A stretch of DNA of 64,000 bases from Croceibacterium_B sp963783195 (GCA_963783195.1 CAWAMV010000001.1:7418-71417); one strand, 5' to 3'; counted from the stretch's first letter, positions 1-9,526 are shown. Made by a program: numbers and translations. The notes: generated by a model not told the origin, from the sequence alone.

Positions 1-1875
1 CTGGCGCAGGTGAGTTACGAGTTTTCAGACGACCTCGAGGCCTTCGTCGAGGGATCGTATGGCGAGGTCTGGGCCAGCACCATCGCCTCGGCCCCGCGGC
101 TCTTCCTCGGCACGGCGCCGGTGATCCAGCGCCAGAACCCGTATATCCCGGATGCTGTGGCGGCGAGGATGGATGCGCAAGGCGTCACTTCCTTCGTGCT
201 GGGAAGGATCGGCAACGACATCGGCCCGCCTGTGGGCAAGGTAAACCGCAGTACCTGGCGCGTAGCCACGGGCTTGGAGGGTTCGTTCGCCAACGGCGCG
301 ATCAAGTGGGATGCCTATTACCAGTACGGCAAGACGGACTACAGTTCGCGGCTGCGGAACAGCCTGATTTCCGGCAATTCGGCGATTCCTGGCTCGCGCA
401 ATTTCTACAACGCGGTCGATGCCGTGCGCGACCCGGCCACGGGGCAGATCGTGTGCCGCATCACGCTGACCGATCCGCAACTCGCGGTCGATCCAATGAC
501 CGGCCCGTGCCAGCCGCTGAACCTGTTCGGAGAGAACAATTTCAGCCCAGAGGCAAAGGCCTACGTCACAGGCACCGCGGCGCAGGATACGCAGGTCACG
601 CAGCATGTCGCCGCGCTTAACGTGCAAAGCGAGTTGTTTGACCTTCCAGGCGGTCCGCTGGCCGTAGGTGCGGGTGTCGAATACCGCGTAGACGACGTGG
701 AAGGCATGGCGGACCCGATCTCGGCCGCGCTGCGCTTTCTTTACCAGCCTGCCACCTCGATCACCGGCCCGTCCACTAAGGTGAAGGAGGGCTACGTCGA
801 ATTCGCCGCGCCGATCCTTTCGGACAAGCCATTCGCGCGCGAACTTTCGCTCAACGGCGCGGTTCGTCTGACCGATTATTCGACCAGCGGCACCGTCACC
901 ACCTGGAAGCTTGGCGCGGTCTGGGAGCCTGTCGAATTCCTGCGCCTTCGCGCCACCCGCTCGCGCGACATCCGCGCGCCCAACTTCTTCGAACTTTACA
1001 ACCCGCAGGTGACGAGCTTCCAGTTCTTGTTCGATCCGGAACGCAACGGCGAAAGCACGCTGACGTCGGTCCTGCTTGGCGGCAACGCGGCGCTGCAGCC
1101 CGAAGTGGCGGACACCTGGACGGTCGGCGCCGTCATCTCCCCGTTGACCGGGCTGAGGTTTTCGGTCGACTATTTCGACATCAACGTTGAAGGCGCGGTG
1201 GGTACGCTGGGCGGGCAGGTCATCGTCAACCGCTGCTCCGCCGGCGTCACGGAGTTCTGCCAGTTCGTGGAGCGAAACGCGACCGGGGCGCTGGCGCGGG
1301 TGGAGAACGCCCTCCTTAACGTGAACGAACAGATCACCCGCGGCATCGACTTCGAGGCAAGCTACCGGACCTACGTGGCGGACGGAGACCTGACGTTCCG
1401 CGCGCTCGCCACCCACATGCTGGACCTGACGACGATCGACTTCACCGGAACCGCGGTGGATCGCGCGGGCATGAACGGCTCGCCGGTGTCATTCCCTTCC
1501 GGCGTGCCGGACTGGACCGTCAACGCCAGCGTCGACTTCGCGGCCGGACCGTTCGAACTGGGCGCGCGGGCGCGCTGGATCTCGTCGGGCCTTTACAACG
1601 TCGAACTGATCGGGCCACATCAGACCGGCTACGATCCCACGCTGCCCAACAGCGTCAACGACAACTTCGTGGACGATGTCTGGTATTTCGACCTCAACGC
1701 CGCGGTGAACCTGATCGACAACGGCAAGGACCGGTTGCAGCTGTTCGGTGCGATCAACAACCTGTTCGACAAGGATCCCCCCAACGACATCCCTTCGAGC
1801 TTCGGCGTAACCAACCCGGTGCTCTACGATGTGGTGGGAAGGTATTTCCGCATCGGTTTGCGATTCACCCATTGA
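1..1875 (+). CDS. TonB-dependent receptor, C-terminal part
   Basis: The reading frame is open from base 1, so the gene begins before the window and the signal peptide and most of the plug are missing. About 624 residues are visible. They look like the outer-membrane beta-barrel of a TonB-dependent receptor: alternating aromatic strands, an RDIRAPNFFELY segment, a late NLFDKDPP turn and an aromatic-rich end (RYFRIGLRFTH). Such receptors import large or scarce substrates using TonB/ExbBD energy. It is followed 55 bp later by an MFS carrier and a hydrolase on the same strand, so it probably serves outer-membrane uptake for the catabolic island. The substrate cannot be read from the sequence. The GTG at base 10 is internal, not a start. 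Confidence 0.9.
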   Translation: MAQVSYEFSDDLEAFVEGSYGEVWASTIASAPRLFLGTAPVIQRQNPYIPDAVAARMDAQGVTSFVLGRIGNDIGPPVGKVNRSTWRVATGLEGSFANGAIKWDAYYQYGKTDYSSRLRNSLISGNSAIPGSRNFYNAVDAVRDPATGQIVCRITLTDPQLAVDPMTGPCQPLNLFGENNFSPEAKAYVTGTAAQDTQVTQHVAALNVQSELFDLPGGPLAVGAGVEYRVDDVEGMADPISAALRFLYQPATSITGPSTKVKEGYVEFAAPILSDKPFARELSLNGAVRLTDYSTSGTVTTWKLGAVWEPVEFLRLRATRSRDIRAPNFFELYNPQVTSFQFLFDPERNGESTLTSVLLGGNAALQPEVADTWTVGAVISPLTGLRFSVDYFDINVEGAVGTLGGQVIVNRCSAGVTEFCQFVERNATGALARVENALLNVNEQITRGIDFEASYRTYVADGDLTFRALATHMLDLTTIDFTGTAVDRAGMNGSPVSFPSGVPDWTVNASVDFAAGPFELGARARWISSGLYNVELIGPHQTGYDPTLPNSVNDNFVDDVWYFDLNAAVNLIDNGKDRLQLFGAINNLFDKDPPNDIPSSFGVTNPVLYDVVGRYFRIGLRFTH

Positions 1876-1930
1876 AGGATGCCCGCGCGGCCCCGCCTGA
1901 CGGTGCCGCGCGCCATCCCCGGCTTCAACC

Positions 1931-3304
1931 ATGAGTGCCGACACTTCCCCTTCGTTCAGCCGGACCTATCGGGCCTGGCTGCTGACGCTGGTCCTGCTGG
2001 TTGCCGCGTTCGGCTATATCGACCGGGTGATCATCCAGACGCTGGGCGAGGCCATCAAGCAGGACCTCGGGCTCAGCGATTTCCAGCTGGGCATGCTGGG
2101 CGGACTGAGTTTTGCGATCCTCTATTCGACGCTGGGCCTTCCCATCGCCCGGCTCGCCGAGCGCCGCAGCCGCATCAACATCATCTCGGTCTCGGTCGCG
2201 ATCTTCTCCGCGATGACGGCGATCGCGGGCACCGCGGCCAATTTCTGGCAGATGTTTCTCTACCGCATCGGCGTGGGGATTGGCGAGGCCGGCGTGCAGT
2301 CGCCCAGCGTGTCGCTGCTGGCCGATCACTTCCCGCAGGAACGGCGCGGCTTCGTCATGACGATCATGAAGCTCGGCTCCCCAGTAGGGTCGGTATCGGG
2401 AGCCCTGGTCGGCGGCTGGGTCGCGCATAATTACGGCTGGCGCGCGGCGGTGATCTCGGTCGCCGCGCCGGGCCTGCTGCTCGCCCTGCTATTCAAGCTC
2501 ACCCTGCGCGAACCCGCGCGCGGCATGTCGGACCCGGACCGACGCGAGGAGGCGCAGGCGGAGCCGCCGCCGCTCTCCGCGGTGTGGCGGATGATGTGGG
2601 ATCGCGGGGAGTTCCGGCACATGCTGATCGGGCTCGGCCTGGCGACGATGGGGCTGTACGCGGGCGGGGCGTTCGTCAGTCCTTTCTTCATGCGCGTCCA
2701 CGGCCTCAGCCTCGCCGAGGTTGGCGTTTATTTCGGCATCCTGAGCGGTGCCGCGGCGACGGCGGGCTATGCCCTCGGCGGCTTCGGCATCGATTTCATC
2801 GCGCGGCGCGGCGCCCGCTGGTACGCGCTGATGCCCGCACTGGGCATGAGCGCGTCGGTACCGCTCTACCTCACCGGATACAGCATCTCAAATCCGCAGC
2901 TTTCCCTCTTCTTCCAGATCCTGGGCGGGATATTCCTGTTCTTTCATAGTATTCCAACGCTGGTCGCATTCCAGAACATGGTCGGCCCGCGCACCCGCGC
3001 GACCGCCGCTTTCGTGTTTTTCTTCGTTTCCACCCTAGTCGGTGTCGGTCTGGGCCCGCCGCTGCTGGGGCTGGTCAGCGACCTTTACGCCAGCGCGAAT
3101 TTCCAGGGCGAGGGCGGGTTCCGGGCGGTCTGCCTGGCGGGAGAAACGCTCGACGATCCCGCCTGCGCGGCCGCATCGGCGCTGGGCGTTCGCTATGCGC
3201 TGATGAGCAGCATGGCGCTCTATGCCTGGGGCGCGGTCCATTACCTGATCGCCGCGCGACTGATCGCCCGTGAAGGCGACAACACGACGGAGAAGGCAGG
3301 ATGA
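1931..3304 (+). CDS. MFS transporter (spinster-like)
   Basis: A 457-residue, strongly hydrophobic protein with about 12 predicted membrane segments. The N-terminal half carries typical MFS features: YIDRVIIQTLGEAIKQDLGL after helix 1, and GLPIARLAERRSR as the loop 2-3 basic motif. Length and layout fit the spinster-like MFS carriers common in sphingomonads. It probably moves an aromatic or related substrate across the inner membrane. Its stop overlaps the next ATG by 4 nt (ATGA at 3301), so translation of the hydrolase is probably coupled. A second MFS gene of the same type lies at 9523. Substrate and direction of transport are unknown. Confidence 0.9.
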   Translation: MSADTSPSFSRTYRAWLLTLVLLVAAFGYIDRVIIQTLGEAIKQDLGLSDFQLGMLGGLSFAILYSTLGLPIARLAERRSRINIISVSVAIFSAMTAIAGTAANFWQMFLYRIGVGIGEAGVQSPSVSLLADHFPQERRGFVMTIMKLGSPVGSVSGALVGGWVAHNYGWRAAVISVAAPGLLLALLFKLTLREPARGMSDPDRREEAQAEPPPLSAVWRMMWDRGEFRHMLIGLGLATMGLYAGGAFVSPFFMRVHGLSLAEVGVYFGILSGAAATAGYALGGFGIDFIARRGARWYALMPALGMSASVPLYLTGYSISNPQLSLFFQILGGIFLFFHSIPTLVAFQNMVGPRTRATAAFVFFFVSTLVGVGLGPPLLGLVSDLYASANFQGEGGFRAVCLAGETLDDPACAAASALGVRYALMSSMALYAWGAVHYLIAARLIAREGDNTTEKAG

Positions 3305-4983
3305 CACAGGACTACGAGCTGATCATGCGGCAGGGGACCGATCCGTCGACCAATCCCTACAAACCGCCGCTTCCGCCGGCCAACTTCGCGAGAGTGGTGG
3401 AAGACGGCCTGATCTTCGAGCGCAACCACCCAGTCACCATGCGCGATGGGATCACGATCTATGTCGACATCTTCAAACCGGAGGATTTACCGGCGGACCG
3501 GAAGCTTCCGGTGCTGCTGGGGTGGAGCCCCTACGGCAAGCATGGCAAGTCGGACGGGTTGTGGCCACCGGCGGGCATAGAACCGGGCTGGATCTCGCGC
3601 CACACCGCGTTCGAGGCGCCCGATCCGGCCTACTGGTGCGCGCGCGGCTACGCGGTCTGCTATCCCGATCCCAGGGGTTCCTGGCTGTCCGAAGGGAATT
3701 TGCGGCACAATGGCATCGGCGAGGGTGAGGATTGCTATGACCTCATCGAGTGGCTGGGCACGCGCGACTGGTCCAACGGCAAGGTCGGAATGACGGGCGT
3801 CTCCTATCTCGCCTGCATCCAGTATCTCGTGGCACCGCTCAAACCGCCGCACCTGGTGGCGCTCAATCCTTGGGAGGGGTTTTCCGACTGGTATCGCGAA
3901 TTCGCCTATCACGGGGGGATCCGCGAGACGAACTTCATTGAACGCGCGTCGCAGAACCTCAACTGGTCTACCAACCTGACCGAGGATACAGCCGCGAATG
4001 CGCGCGCGCATCCGCTGATGGATGCTTACTGGCAGAGCAAGGCGCTCGACCTCGAGGCGATCGACCTGCCCACATTCGTGGTGGCCAGCTGGTCGGACCA
4101 CGGGCTGCACACGCGCGGGACGCTGGAAGCGTTCAAGCGAATCGGTTCGCAGGACAAGTGGCTGCTCGTCCACGGGCAGAAGAAATGGCGCCATTTCTAC
4201 GACCCCGCTAATGTCGAATTGCAGCGGCAATTCTTCGACCTTTTCCTCAAGGACGGCGACGGCGGCGCTCCGTTGGACTGGCCGAAGGTGCGGCTGCAGG
4301 TTCGCGATCGCGAGAGCGGCGGCGCTTTTCGCGACGAGCGGGAATGGCCGTTGGCCCGCACCCAATATCGCCCGCTCCATCTCGACGCCGCTACGGGGAG
4401 CCTGACGGCGGATGGCCCACCCGCACAAGCGGCTTCGGTCGAGTACGACGCGCAGACGGGCAGCGCGATCTTCGCCATCCGCTTCGACGGGGCGGTGGAA
4501 CTGACCGGCCATTTCAAGCTGAAGCTGTGGGTCGAAGCGGAGGGTGCGGACGATCTCGACCTGTTCGTAGGCCTTGACAAGCTCGATCGCGAGGGCGCGC
4601 GCGTGCCCTTCACCTTCTACGCGCTGTACGACGACGGGCCGCTGGCGCTGGGTTGGTTGCGCGCCTCGCACCGCGCGCTGGATCCGGCCCGCTCGACCCC
4701 CGCGCAACCAGTCCATCCGCACGTCTCCGAGGATATGCTGCGACCCGGCGAGCAGGTGGCGGTGGAGATCGAGATCTGGCCGACATCGGTGCGGTTCGAA
4801 CGCGGCGAAAGCCTGCGCCTGACGGTGCAGGGCCGCGACATCTACGACGACGACAAATACGCGCTCGCCTTCGCCCGCCACGACGAGACGCGCAACCGCG
4901 GCACTCATGTCATCCACACGGGCGGCGAGCGCGATTCGCACCTGCTGGTCCCGGTGATCCCGATCGAGGGGGACGCGCGGTGA
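3301..4983 (+). CDS. CocE/NonD family serine hydrolase (S15-like)
   Basis: A 560-residue alpha/beta hydrolase of the CocE/NonD (X-Pro dipeptidyl-peptidase S15) family. The nucleophile elbow GMTGVSYLA places Ser168 as catalytic. Asp266 (ASWSDHG) and His298 (KKWRHFYD) fit the other triad positions. YPDPRGSW at 121-128 matches the conserved block before the active site. The C-terminal 230 residues form the jelly-roll domain of the family (HVSEDMLRPGEQVAVEIEIW). Known members hydrolyse esters or amides such as cocaine, acyl or glutaryl groups. No signal peptide is seen, so it is probably cytoplasmic. It overlaps both neighbours by 4 nt. It may remove an ester group from the imported substrate; the true substrate is unknown. 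Confidence 0.88.
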   Translation: MTQDYELIMRQGTDPSTNPYKPPLPPANFARVVEDGLIFERNHPVTMRDGITIYVDIFKPEDLPADRKLPVLLGWSPYGKHGKSDGLWPPAGIEPGWISRHTAFEAPDPAYWCARGYAVCYPDPRGSWLSEGNLRHNGIGEGEDCYDLIEWLGTRDWSNGKVGMTGVSYLACIQYLVAPLKPPHLVALNPWEGFSDWYREFAYHGGIRETNFIERASQNLNWSTNLTEDTAANARAHPLMDAYWQSKALDLEAIDLPTFVVASWSDHGLHTRGTLEAFKRIGSQDKWLLVHGQKKWRHFYDPANVELQRQFFDLFLKDGDGGAPLDWPKVRLQVRDRESGGAFRDEREWPLARTQYRPLHLDAATGSLTADGPPAQAASVEYDAQTGSAIFAIRFDGAVELTGHFKLKLWVEAEGADDLDLFVGLDKLDREGARVPFTFYALYDDGPLALGWLRASHRALDPARSTPAQPVHPHVSEDMLRPGEQVAVEIEIWPTSVRFERGESLRLTVQGRDIYDDDKYALAFARHDETRNRGTHVIHTGGERDSHLLVPVIPIEGDAR

Positions 4984-5801
4984 GCGGGTTCGATTACGAG
5001 GCGTATGTCCAGGCCTTCAACCGGGGCGACGACGCGGCCCTGGTCGAGAAATACTTCGCGCCCGACTTCAAGTTCACCGGCACCACGCGGCGGTACGAGA
5101 CGCGCGAGGAGTTCCTGCAATTCCTGCGCTGGGCGCACGACGGGGTGAGCGAGATCATCCGTCCGATTACCGTCATGCAGGAGGACGACCGGATCTTCGC
5201 CGAGATCGACATGGATTTCATCGCGACCAGGCCGCGTCCCGACTTCCCCTTCGCGCAGTTGCAGCCCGGCGACGTCATCACCGTCAAGTTCTTCGTCCTC
5301 TACCATTTGGACGCAGGCATCGTGACCGAACTCAAATCGATGACCTGGCCGGCGGACTATCATGTCACGAAGGCACCGCTTCTCGGGGGAGGCGAGGGGC
5401 AGAAAGCGGCTTTCCTCGCCTATGCGAGCGCGTTCAGCGCCGGGGACGGCAATCGCTTCGGTCGCTTCTATACCGACGATATCGAGCTCGACCTGCCTTC
5501 GGCCCCGCCGCTGGTCGGGCGCGATGCGGTGGTGGGATTCTATGCCGAAATGAACGAGCGGGTCCGCGAGTTCCTGACCGTCAATTCGCTGACGATGGAC
5601 GACCACGGCATCGCGGCCGATCTCGTCAGCACCTTCACCGCGCACGCGGATGCGCCCGATTTCTCCGTGATGCCGCTCAAAGCCGGGCAGGCCGCCAGCG
5701 TGCGTGTGTTCGTGCACTACCGATTGCGCGATGGCCGCATCTCGCAGATCAAGGTCGCGCGGGCGGGAGAGTCGCAGCTGCACGAACGATCGGGCGACTG
5801 A
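4980..5801 (+). CDS. tandem NTF2-like (SnoaL-type) protein
   Basis: The start is taken as the GTG at 4980, which overlaps the preceding stop (GTGA), giving 273 residues. A longer open frame upstream lies inside the hydrolase and is ignored. The protein is two NTF2-like domains in a row. Residues about 3-130 begin YEAYVQAFNRGDDAALVEKY and residues about 140-270 begin FLAYASAFSAGDGNRFGRFY, the same motif repeated. NTF2/SnoaL folds include small isomerases, cyclases, dehydratases and non-catalytic binding proteins. No reaction can be assigned. A single-domain relative lies at 7419-7817 on the other strand. Position between a hydrolase and a cleavage oxygenase suggests a role in the same pathway. 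Confidence 0.8.
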   Translation: MSGFDYEAYVQAFNRGDDAALVEKYFAPDFKFTGTTRRYETREEFLQFLRWAHDGVSEIIRPITVMQEDDRIFAEIDMDFIATRPRPDFPFAQLQPGDVITVKFFVLYHLDAGIVTELKSMTWPADYHVTKAPLLGGGEGQKAAFLAYASAFSAGDGNRFGRFYTDDIELDLPSAPPLVGRDAVVGFYAEMNERVREFLTVNSLTMDDHGIAADLVSTFTAHADAPDFSVMPLKAGQAASVRVFVHYRLRDGRISQIKVARAGESQLHERSGD

Positions 5802-5878
5802 CCGGGGTTGCTCCGCCCTTTGCGGGCCATCGCTCCCGACCACCGGGGAAAGGCGAATTGACAACCTTCCCCGGGTCG

Positions 5879-5890
5879 TTGATTGGTCAT
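5879..5890 (+). promoter_or_regulatory. operator-like motif TTGATTGGTCAT
   Basis: An imperfect palindrome (TGATT-GGTCA) 104 bp before the ATG of cleavage oxygenase 1. Two close matches lie upstream of aldehyde dehydrogenase 1 (7999) and between oxygenase 2 and the first GMC gene (12872). The shared consensus is TTGATTRRTCAY. A role as a regulator site is inferred from repetition only. Confidence 0.4.
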
Positions 5891-5993
5891 TGAAATAAGC
5901 GCCGGCTCGCGAAGGGAGATACAGGAGGCCGGTGGCGACATTATTCGCCATGCGGTCCATCACGTCGCTGGCGACTGCCTGAGAGGAACCGCA

Positions 5994-7412
5994 ATGGAAA
6001 CCACGTTCCCCGATATCGCCGCCTACCGGGGCTGGGGCCGGCCCATGAGGGTGGAATCCACGCTCGATTATCTCGAACTGATCGAGGGTCGCGTGCCATC
6101 CGATATCGACGGGACATGGTATCGCGCCGGCCCCGATCGCCAGTACCCGCCCATGCTGGGCGAGGACGTGTTCATCGATGGCGAGGGCATGGCGCACATG
6201 TTCCGCATTCGCGACGGCAGGGTGTCCTACCGCAGTCGCTGGATTCGCAACGACCGCTTTAACGCGCAGGCCGAGGCGGGGCGCTCGCTGTTCGGGCGCT
6301 ACCGCAACCGCTTCACGGACGATCCCTTGGTGAAGGGGGTTAGCGGCGGTACGGCGAACACCAATGTCATCTTCCACAACGACCGGCTGCTGGTCCTGAA
6401 GGAAGACGACCTGCCCTTCGAAGTAGACCGCGACACGCTCGATCCCGTCGGGCGCTACGATTTCGAGGGCAAGGTCAAGGCGACATCCTTCACCGCTCAC
6501 CCGAAATGGTATCCGCAGGACGGCCGGTTGCTGGGCTATTCCTACCAGGCCAGGGGCGACGGCACTCGCGACATCGTGTTCTACGACATCGCCGACGACG
6601 GCGAAGTGCTCGACGAAATCTGGTTCGAGATGCCCTATGCCTCGATCGTCCACGATTTCGCGGTGACGCCGGACTGGGCCGTGTTCCCGTTTATGCCGCT
6701 GATAACCGATATCGAGAATCTCAAGCGGGGCGGGACTTTCTACCAGTGGCATCCGGATGAGGAGGTCGTCGTCGCATTGGTCCGCAGGGGCGGCTCGCGC
6801 GAGGATATCCGCTGGTTTCGCGGGCCCGCGGGTTCGCTCAGCCACATGATGAACGCCTGGCAGGAAGGCGACATGGTGCATCTCGACGCCTGCTACTACG
6901 ACGGCAACTGCTTCCCCTTTTTCCCCACGCCGGAAGGAGTGCACGTCGAAGGGTGTCCGCCGATCCTGTCACGGCTCAGCTTCGACCTGGCGCGCAACGA
7001 CGACGGGTTTGATCGCAACCCAATTATCGCGACGCCGGGCGAGATGCCGCGGAACGACGACCGCTTTCAGGGGCAGGATTGCCGCTACGGCTTCCTGATC
7101 GTCGGCCGCGCGCCCGACGGTTCGAGCCAGCTGGGCAAGGTCGATCTGAAAAGCGGCGAGCTGACTCGCTGGAGCCCGGGGGAACGGTCATCAATCCACG
7201 AACCCCAATTCGTACCGCGCCACGCGCAGGCGGCGGAGGGTGATGGATGGCTGCTGGTGATCGTCAATCGTCTCGATGCCAATTGTAGCGACCTTGCGAT
7301 CTTCGACGCCCGCAGTATTGAAGACGGCCCGGTGGCGCTGCTGCGGATGCCGGTGCGCGTGCGATCGACCTTTCACGGCACCTTCGTCGACGGGGCGAAA
7401 TTGCGGTCCTGA
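5994..7412 (+). CDS. carotenoid-cleavage/lignostilbene dioxygenase-like enzyme 1
   Basis: A 472-residue non-haem iron oxygenase of the carotenoid cleavage (RPE65) family. The start is the ATG at 5994, with GAGAGGA as ribosome site. The four iron-ligand His are His169 (FTAHPKW), His220 (IVHDFAVT), His284 (LSHMMNAW) and His461 (STFHGTF). Tyr103 (LFGRYRN) and Lys136 (LVLKEDD) are 33 residues apart, the spacing I recall for Tyr101/Lys134 in Novosphingobium NOV1, which bind the 4-hydroxyl of stilbenes. This favours cleavage of a 4-hydroxystilbene or lignostilbene to two aromatic aldehydes over carotenoid cleavage. Aldehyde dehydrogenases nearby fit that product. The exact substrate is inference. 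Confidence 0.87.
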   Translation: METTFPDIAAYRGWGRPMRVESTLDYLELIEGRVPSDIDGTWYRAGPDRQYPPMLGEDVFIDGEGMAHMFRIRDGRVSYRSRWIRNDRFNAQAEAGRSLFGRYRNRFTDDPLVKGVSGGTANTNVIFHNDRLLVLKEDDLPFEVDRDTLDPVGRYDFEGKVKATSFTAHPKWYPQDGRLLGYSYQARGDGTRDIVFYDIADDGEVLDEIWFEMPYASIVHDFAVTPDWAVFPFMPLITDIENLKRGGTFYQWHPDEEVVVALVRRGGSREDIRWFRGPAGSLSHMMNAWQEGDMVHLDACYYDGNCFPFFPTPEGVHVEGCPPILSRLSFDLARNDDGFDRNPIIATPGEMPRNDDRFQGQDCRYGFLIVGRAPDGSSQLGKVDLKSGELTRWSPGERSSIHEPQFVPRHAQAAEGDGWLLVIVNRLDANCSDLAIFDARSIEDGPVALLRMPVRVRSTFHGTFVDGAKLRS

Positions 7413-7418
7413 CCGGCC

Positions 7419-7817
7419 TTAGAACGTCGATGGGCCGTGGCGCGCCTCGGTAATGCGCCGGGCCTTGATGTAGCGAAAGCCTTGCGGGCCCAGCGCGTAG
7501 AAGATGAAGCTGGTGATGAAGATCGACTGCCCCTTCTCCAGCGGTCCCGCGATGAAGCCCGGATCGTCGGTCAGCGCCTTGAACTCGGTATCAAGTTCGA
7601 CCGCGATGCTCTCCTCGTCCGCCACGATCCATTTGAGCTCCAGCCGCTCGTCGCAAACCATCGCTACGTCGCGGTAGAAGGCCTTGATGGTCTCGGCGCC
7701 GTGGCGTTCGAAGCGGCCTACATCGAGATGCACGTCGGGCGCGTAGAAGCGGGCGAACCCGTCGAAATCCTTGCGGTTGAAGGCGGCGATGTATTCGCGA
7801 AAGTCGTCTTTGGTCAT
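7419..7817 (-). CDS. NTF2-like (SnoaL-type) small protein
   Basis: A 132-residue single NTF2-like domain beginning MTKDDFREYIAAFNRKDFDGFARFYAPDVHLDVG, read here in its two halves FREYIAAFNRKDFDG and FARFYAPDVHLDVG, the family opening helix and strand. It is convergent with cleavage oxygenase 1, whose stop is only 6 bp away, and divergent from aldehyde dehydrogenase 1. It resembles each half of the tandem protein at 4980. No catalytic residues can be named with confidence. It could be a small isomerase or dehydratase, or a binding protein. Confidence 0.72.
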   Translation of the reverse strand: MTKDDFREYIAAFNRKDFDGFARFYAPDVHLDVGRFERHGAETIKAFYRDVAMVCDERLELKWIVADEESIAVELDTEFKALTDDPGFIAGPLEKGQSIFITSFIFYALGPQGFRYIKARRITEARHGPSTF

Positions 7818-7998
7818 GCGGGTCTCCCTATTGCGCGAAGCGCCGGTGAACCCGCCACGCGCGCCGCCGCTGCTAGAGCGTGATTGCCGGTTTTTGATGA
7901 CTAAGCAAGAAACCGTCGAACCTGGAGAAGTAGAAGGGCGTCGGCTGGGGGATGTACAAAGGGTAGAAAAACGCGATCGCCACTGCGCAGACTTTTAT

Positions 7999-8025
7999 TT
8001 GATTAATCATATAACCTTGTATAAT
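7999..8025 (+). promoter_or_regulatory. promoter with operator-like motif TTGATTAATCAT
   Basis: TTGATTAATCAT at 7999-8010 contains the perfect palindrome TGATTAATCA. A consensus -10 box TATAAT follows at 8020-8025. TTGATT at 7999-8004 could serve as a -35 with a short 15-bp spacer, so a bound regulator would block or contact polymerase here. The site sits between the divergent NTF2-like gene (start 7817) and aldehyde dehydrogenase 1 (start 8096). Confidence 0.45.
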
Positions 8026-8095
8026 CCGGCCCTGTAGGCAGCGACCGGTCGCCTCGCGATCCGCGCTGCGCGGCGCATTTTCAGGAGCTTCCGCG

Positions 8096-9526
8096 ATGGT
8101 CGATTACCCGTCTCTCCACATGCTGATCGATGGTGAGCAGGTTTCCGGGGGCGCGCGGCAGACATTCAATGTGGTCAATCCCGCCACCGGCCAGACCCTC
8201 GCGCCGCTGCCGTTGGCGGAGGCAGGCGACCTCGACCGCGCGCTGGAGGTCGCGGAGAAGGGCTTTGCTATCTGGCGTAGGTCCACCCCGCAGGAGCGTG
8301 CCGCGGTATTGCACGGCGCCGCACGGCTGATACGCGAGCGGGCGGACAGCATGGCCCGGATCGCCACCATGGAGCAGGGCAAGCCCCTCGCCGAGGCGCG
8401 AATTGAGGTGATGATGAACATCGAGTGGTTCGATTTCGCGGCGGGGGAATGTTCGCGTCAATACGGGCGCGAACTGGTCCGGCCCGAGGGCATGCGCTCG
8501 ACCGTGCGCCTCGAGCCGGTCGGCCCGGTCGCGGCATTCGCGCCGTGGAACTTCCCCCTCGCCAATCCGGGGCGCAAGCTCGGCGCGGCGATCGCGGCGG
8601 GATGCTCGATCATCCTGAAGAGCGCGGAAGAAACCCCCGCCAGCGCGCTGGGGGTATTGCAGGCGCTGCTGGATGCCGGGCTGCCCAAGGAGGTGGCGCA
8701 GGCGGTGTTCGGCGCTCCCGACATGGTCAGCCGCCACCTGCTCGCCAGCCCGATCATCCGCAAGCTGAGCTTCACCGGTTCGACCGTGGTGGGCAAGCAC
8801 CTCACCAAGCTCGCCGTTGACAACATGATCCGCACCACGATGGAGCTGGGTGGGCACGGCCCAGTGCTCGTCTTCGACGACGCCGATATCGAGCGCGCGC
8901 TCGCCACTTCGGCGCAGGGCAAGATCCGCAATTGCGGCCAGGTATGCGTCTCCCCCACGCGCTTCATCGTGCAGGAAGGCGTCTTCGAACGCTTCCGCGA
9001 CGGCCTAGCGGAAAGGCTCGCCGCGACCGTGGTCGGCGACGGGCTGGCGGGCGATACCGCGATGGGGCCGATGGCGAACGCGCGGCGGCCCGACGCGATC
9101 GAGGGCATGGTGGCTGATGCTAAGCGCAAGGGCGCGCGGCTCGATACCGGTGGCGAGCGGATCGGCAACCAGGGCTTCTTCTTCCAACCGACCGTGTTGA
9201 GCGAAGTGCCGCTGGACGCGGACGCGATGAACGAGGAGCCGTTCGGCCCGCTGGCGCTGATCAATCCCTATCGCACCGAGGACGACATGATCGCCGAGGC
9301 GAACCGCCTGCCCTATGGCCTGGCAGGATACGCTTGGACCAACGACGCACGGCGCCAGCGGCGACTGGCCGACGCGCTGGAGTGCGGCATGGTAGGCATC
9401 AACACCGCCGCGATTGGCAATGCTGACGCGCCCTTTGGCGGCGTGAAATGGTCCGGGCACGGCAGCGAGAACGGCCCCGAGGGCATCCATGCCTGCATGG
9501 TGACCAAGGCGGTGCACGAGGGGTGA
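8096..9526 (+). CDS. NAD(P)-dependent aldehyde dehydrogenase 1
   Basis: A complete 476-residue aldehyde dehydrogenase. Visible family landmarks are APWNFPLANPGRK (Asn152), the cofactor lysine Lys175 (ILKSAEE), the general base Glu250 (MELGGHGP) and the nucleophile Cys284 (NCGQVCVSP). The order and length match the succinate-semialdehyde/benzaldehyde dehydrogenase branch. The start at 8096 is preceded by AGGAGC. It would oxidise the aldehyde released by the cleavage oxygenases to a carboxylate in the cytoplasm. Its stop overlaps the GTG of the next MFS gene. Aldehyde preference cannot be read from sequence. Confidence 0.92.
   Translation: MVDYPSLHMLIDGEQVSGGARQTFNVVNPATGQTLAPLPLAEAGDLDRALEVAEKGFAIWRRSTPQERAAVLHGAARLIRERADSMARIATMEQGKPLAEARIEVMMNIEWFDFAAGECSRQYGRELVRPEGMRSTVRLEPVGPVAAFAPWNFPLANPGRKLGAAIAAGCSIILKSAEETPASALGVLQALLDAGLPKEVAQAVFGAPDMVSRHLLASPIIRKLSFTGSTVVGKHLTKLAVDNMIRTTMELGGHGPVLVFDDADIERALATSAQGKIRNCGQVCVSPTRFIVQEGVFERFRDGLAERLAATVVGDGLAGDTAMGPMANARRPDAIEGMVADAKRKGARLDTGGERIGNQGFFFQPTVLSEVPLDADAMNEEPFGPLALINPYRTEDDMIAEANRLPYGLAGYAWTNDARRQRRLADALECGMVGINTAAIGNADAPFGGVKWSGHGSENGPEGIHACMVTKAVHEG

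Noticed and set aside
25..1416. Long reverse open frame (463 codons) opposite the TonB receptor
   Set aside because: It is a by-product of high GC content; its protein is Arg/Val/Asp-rich with no domain, and the forward frame is a clear receptor.
5858..5886. Sigma-70 promoter at TTGACA (5858)
   Set aside because: The -35 is perfect but no acceptable -10 lies 16-18 bp downstream.
4905..6944. 679-codon reverse open frame
   Set aside because: Crosses three well-supported forward genes and has no recognisable motif.
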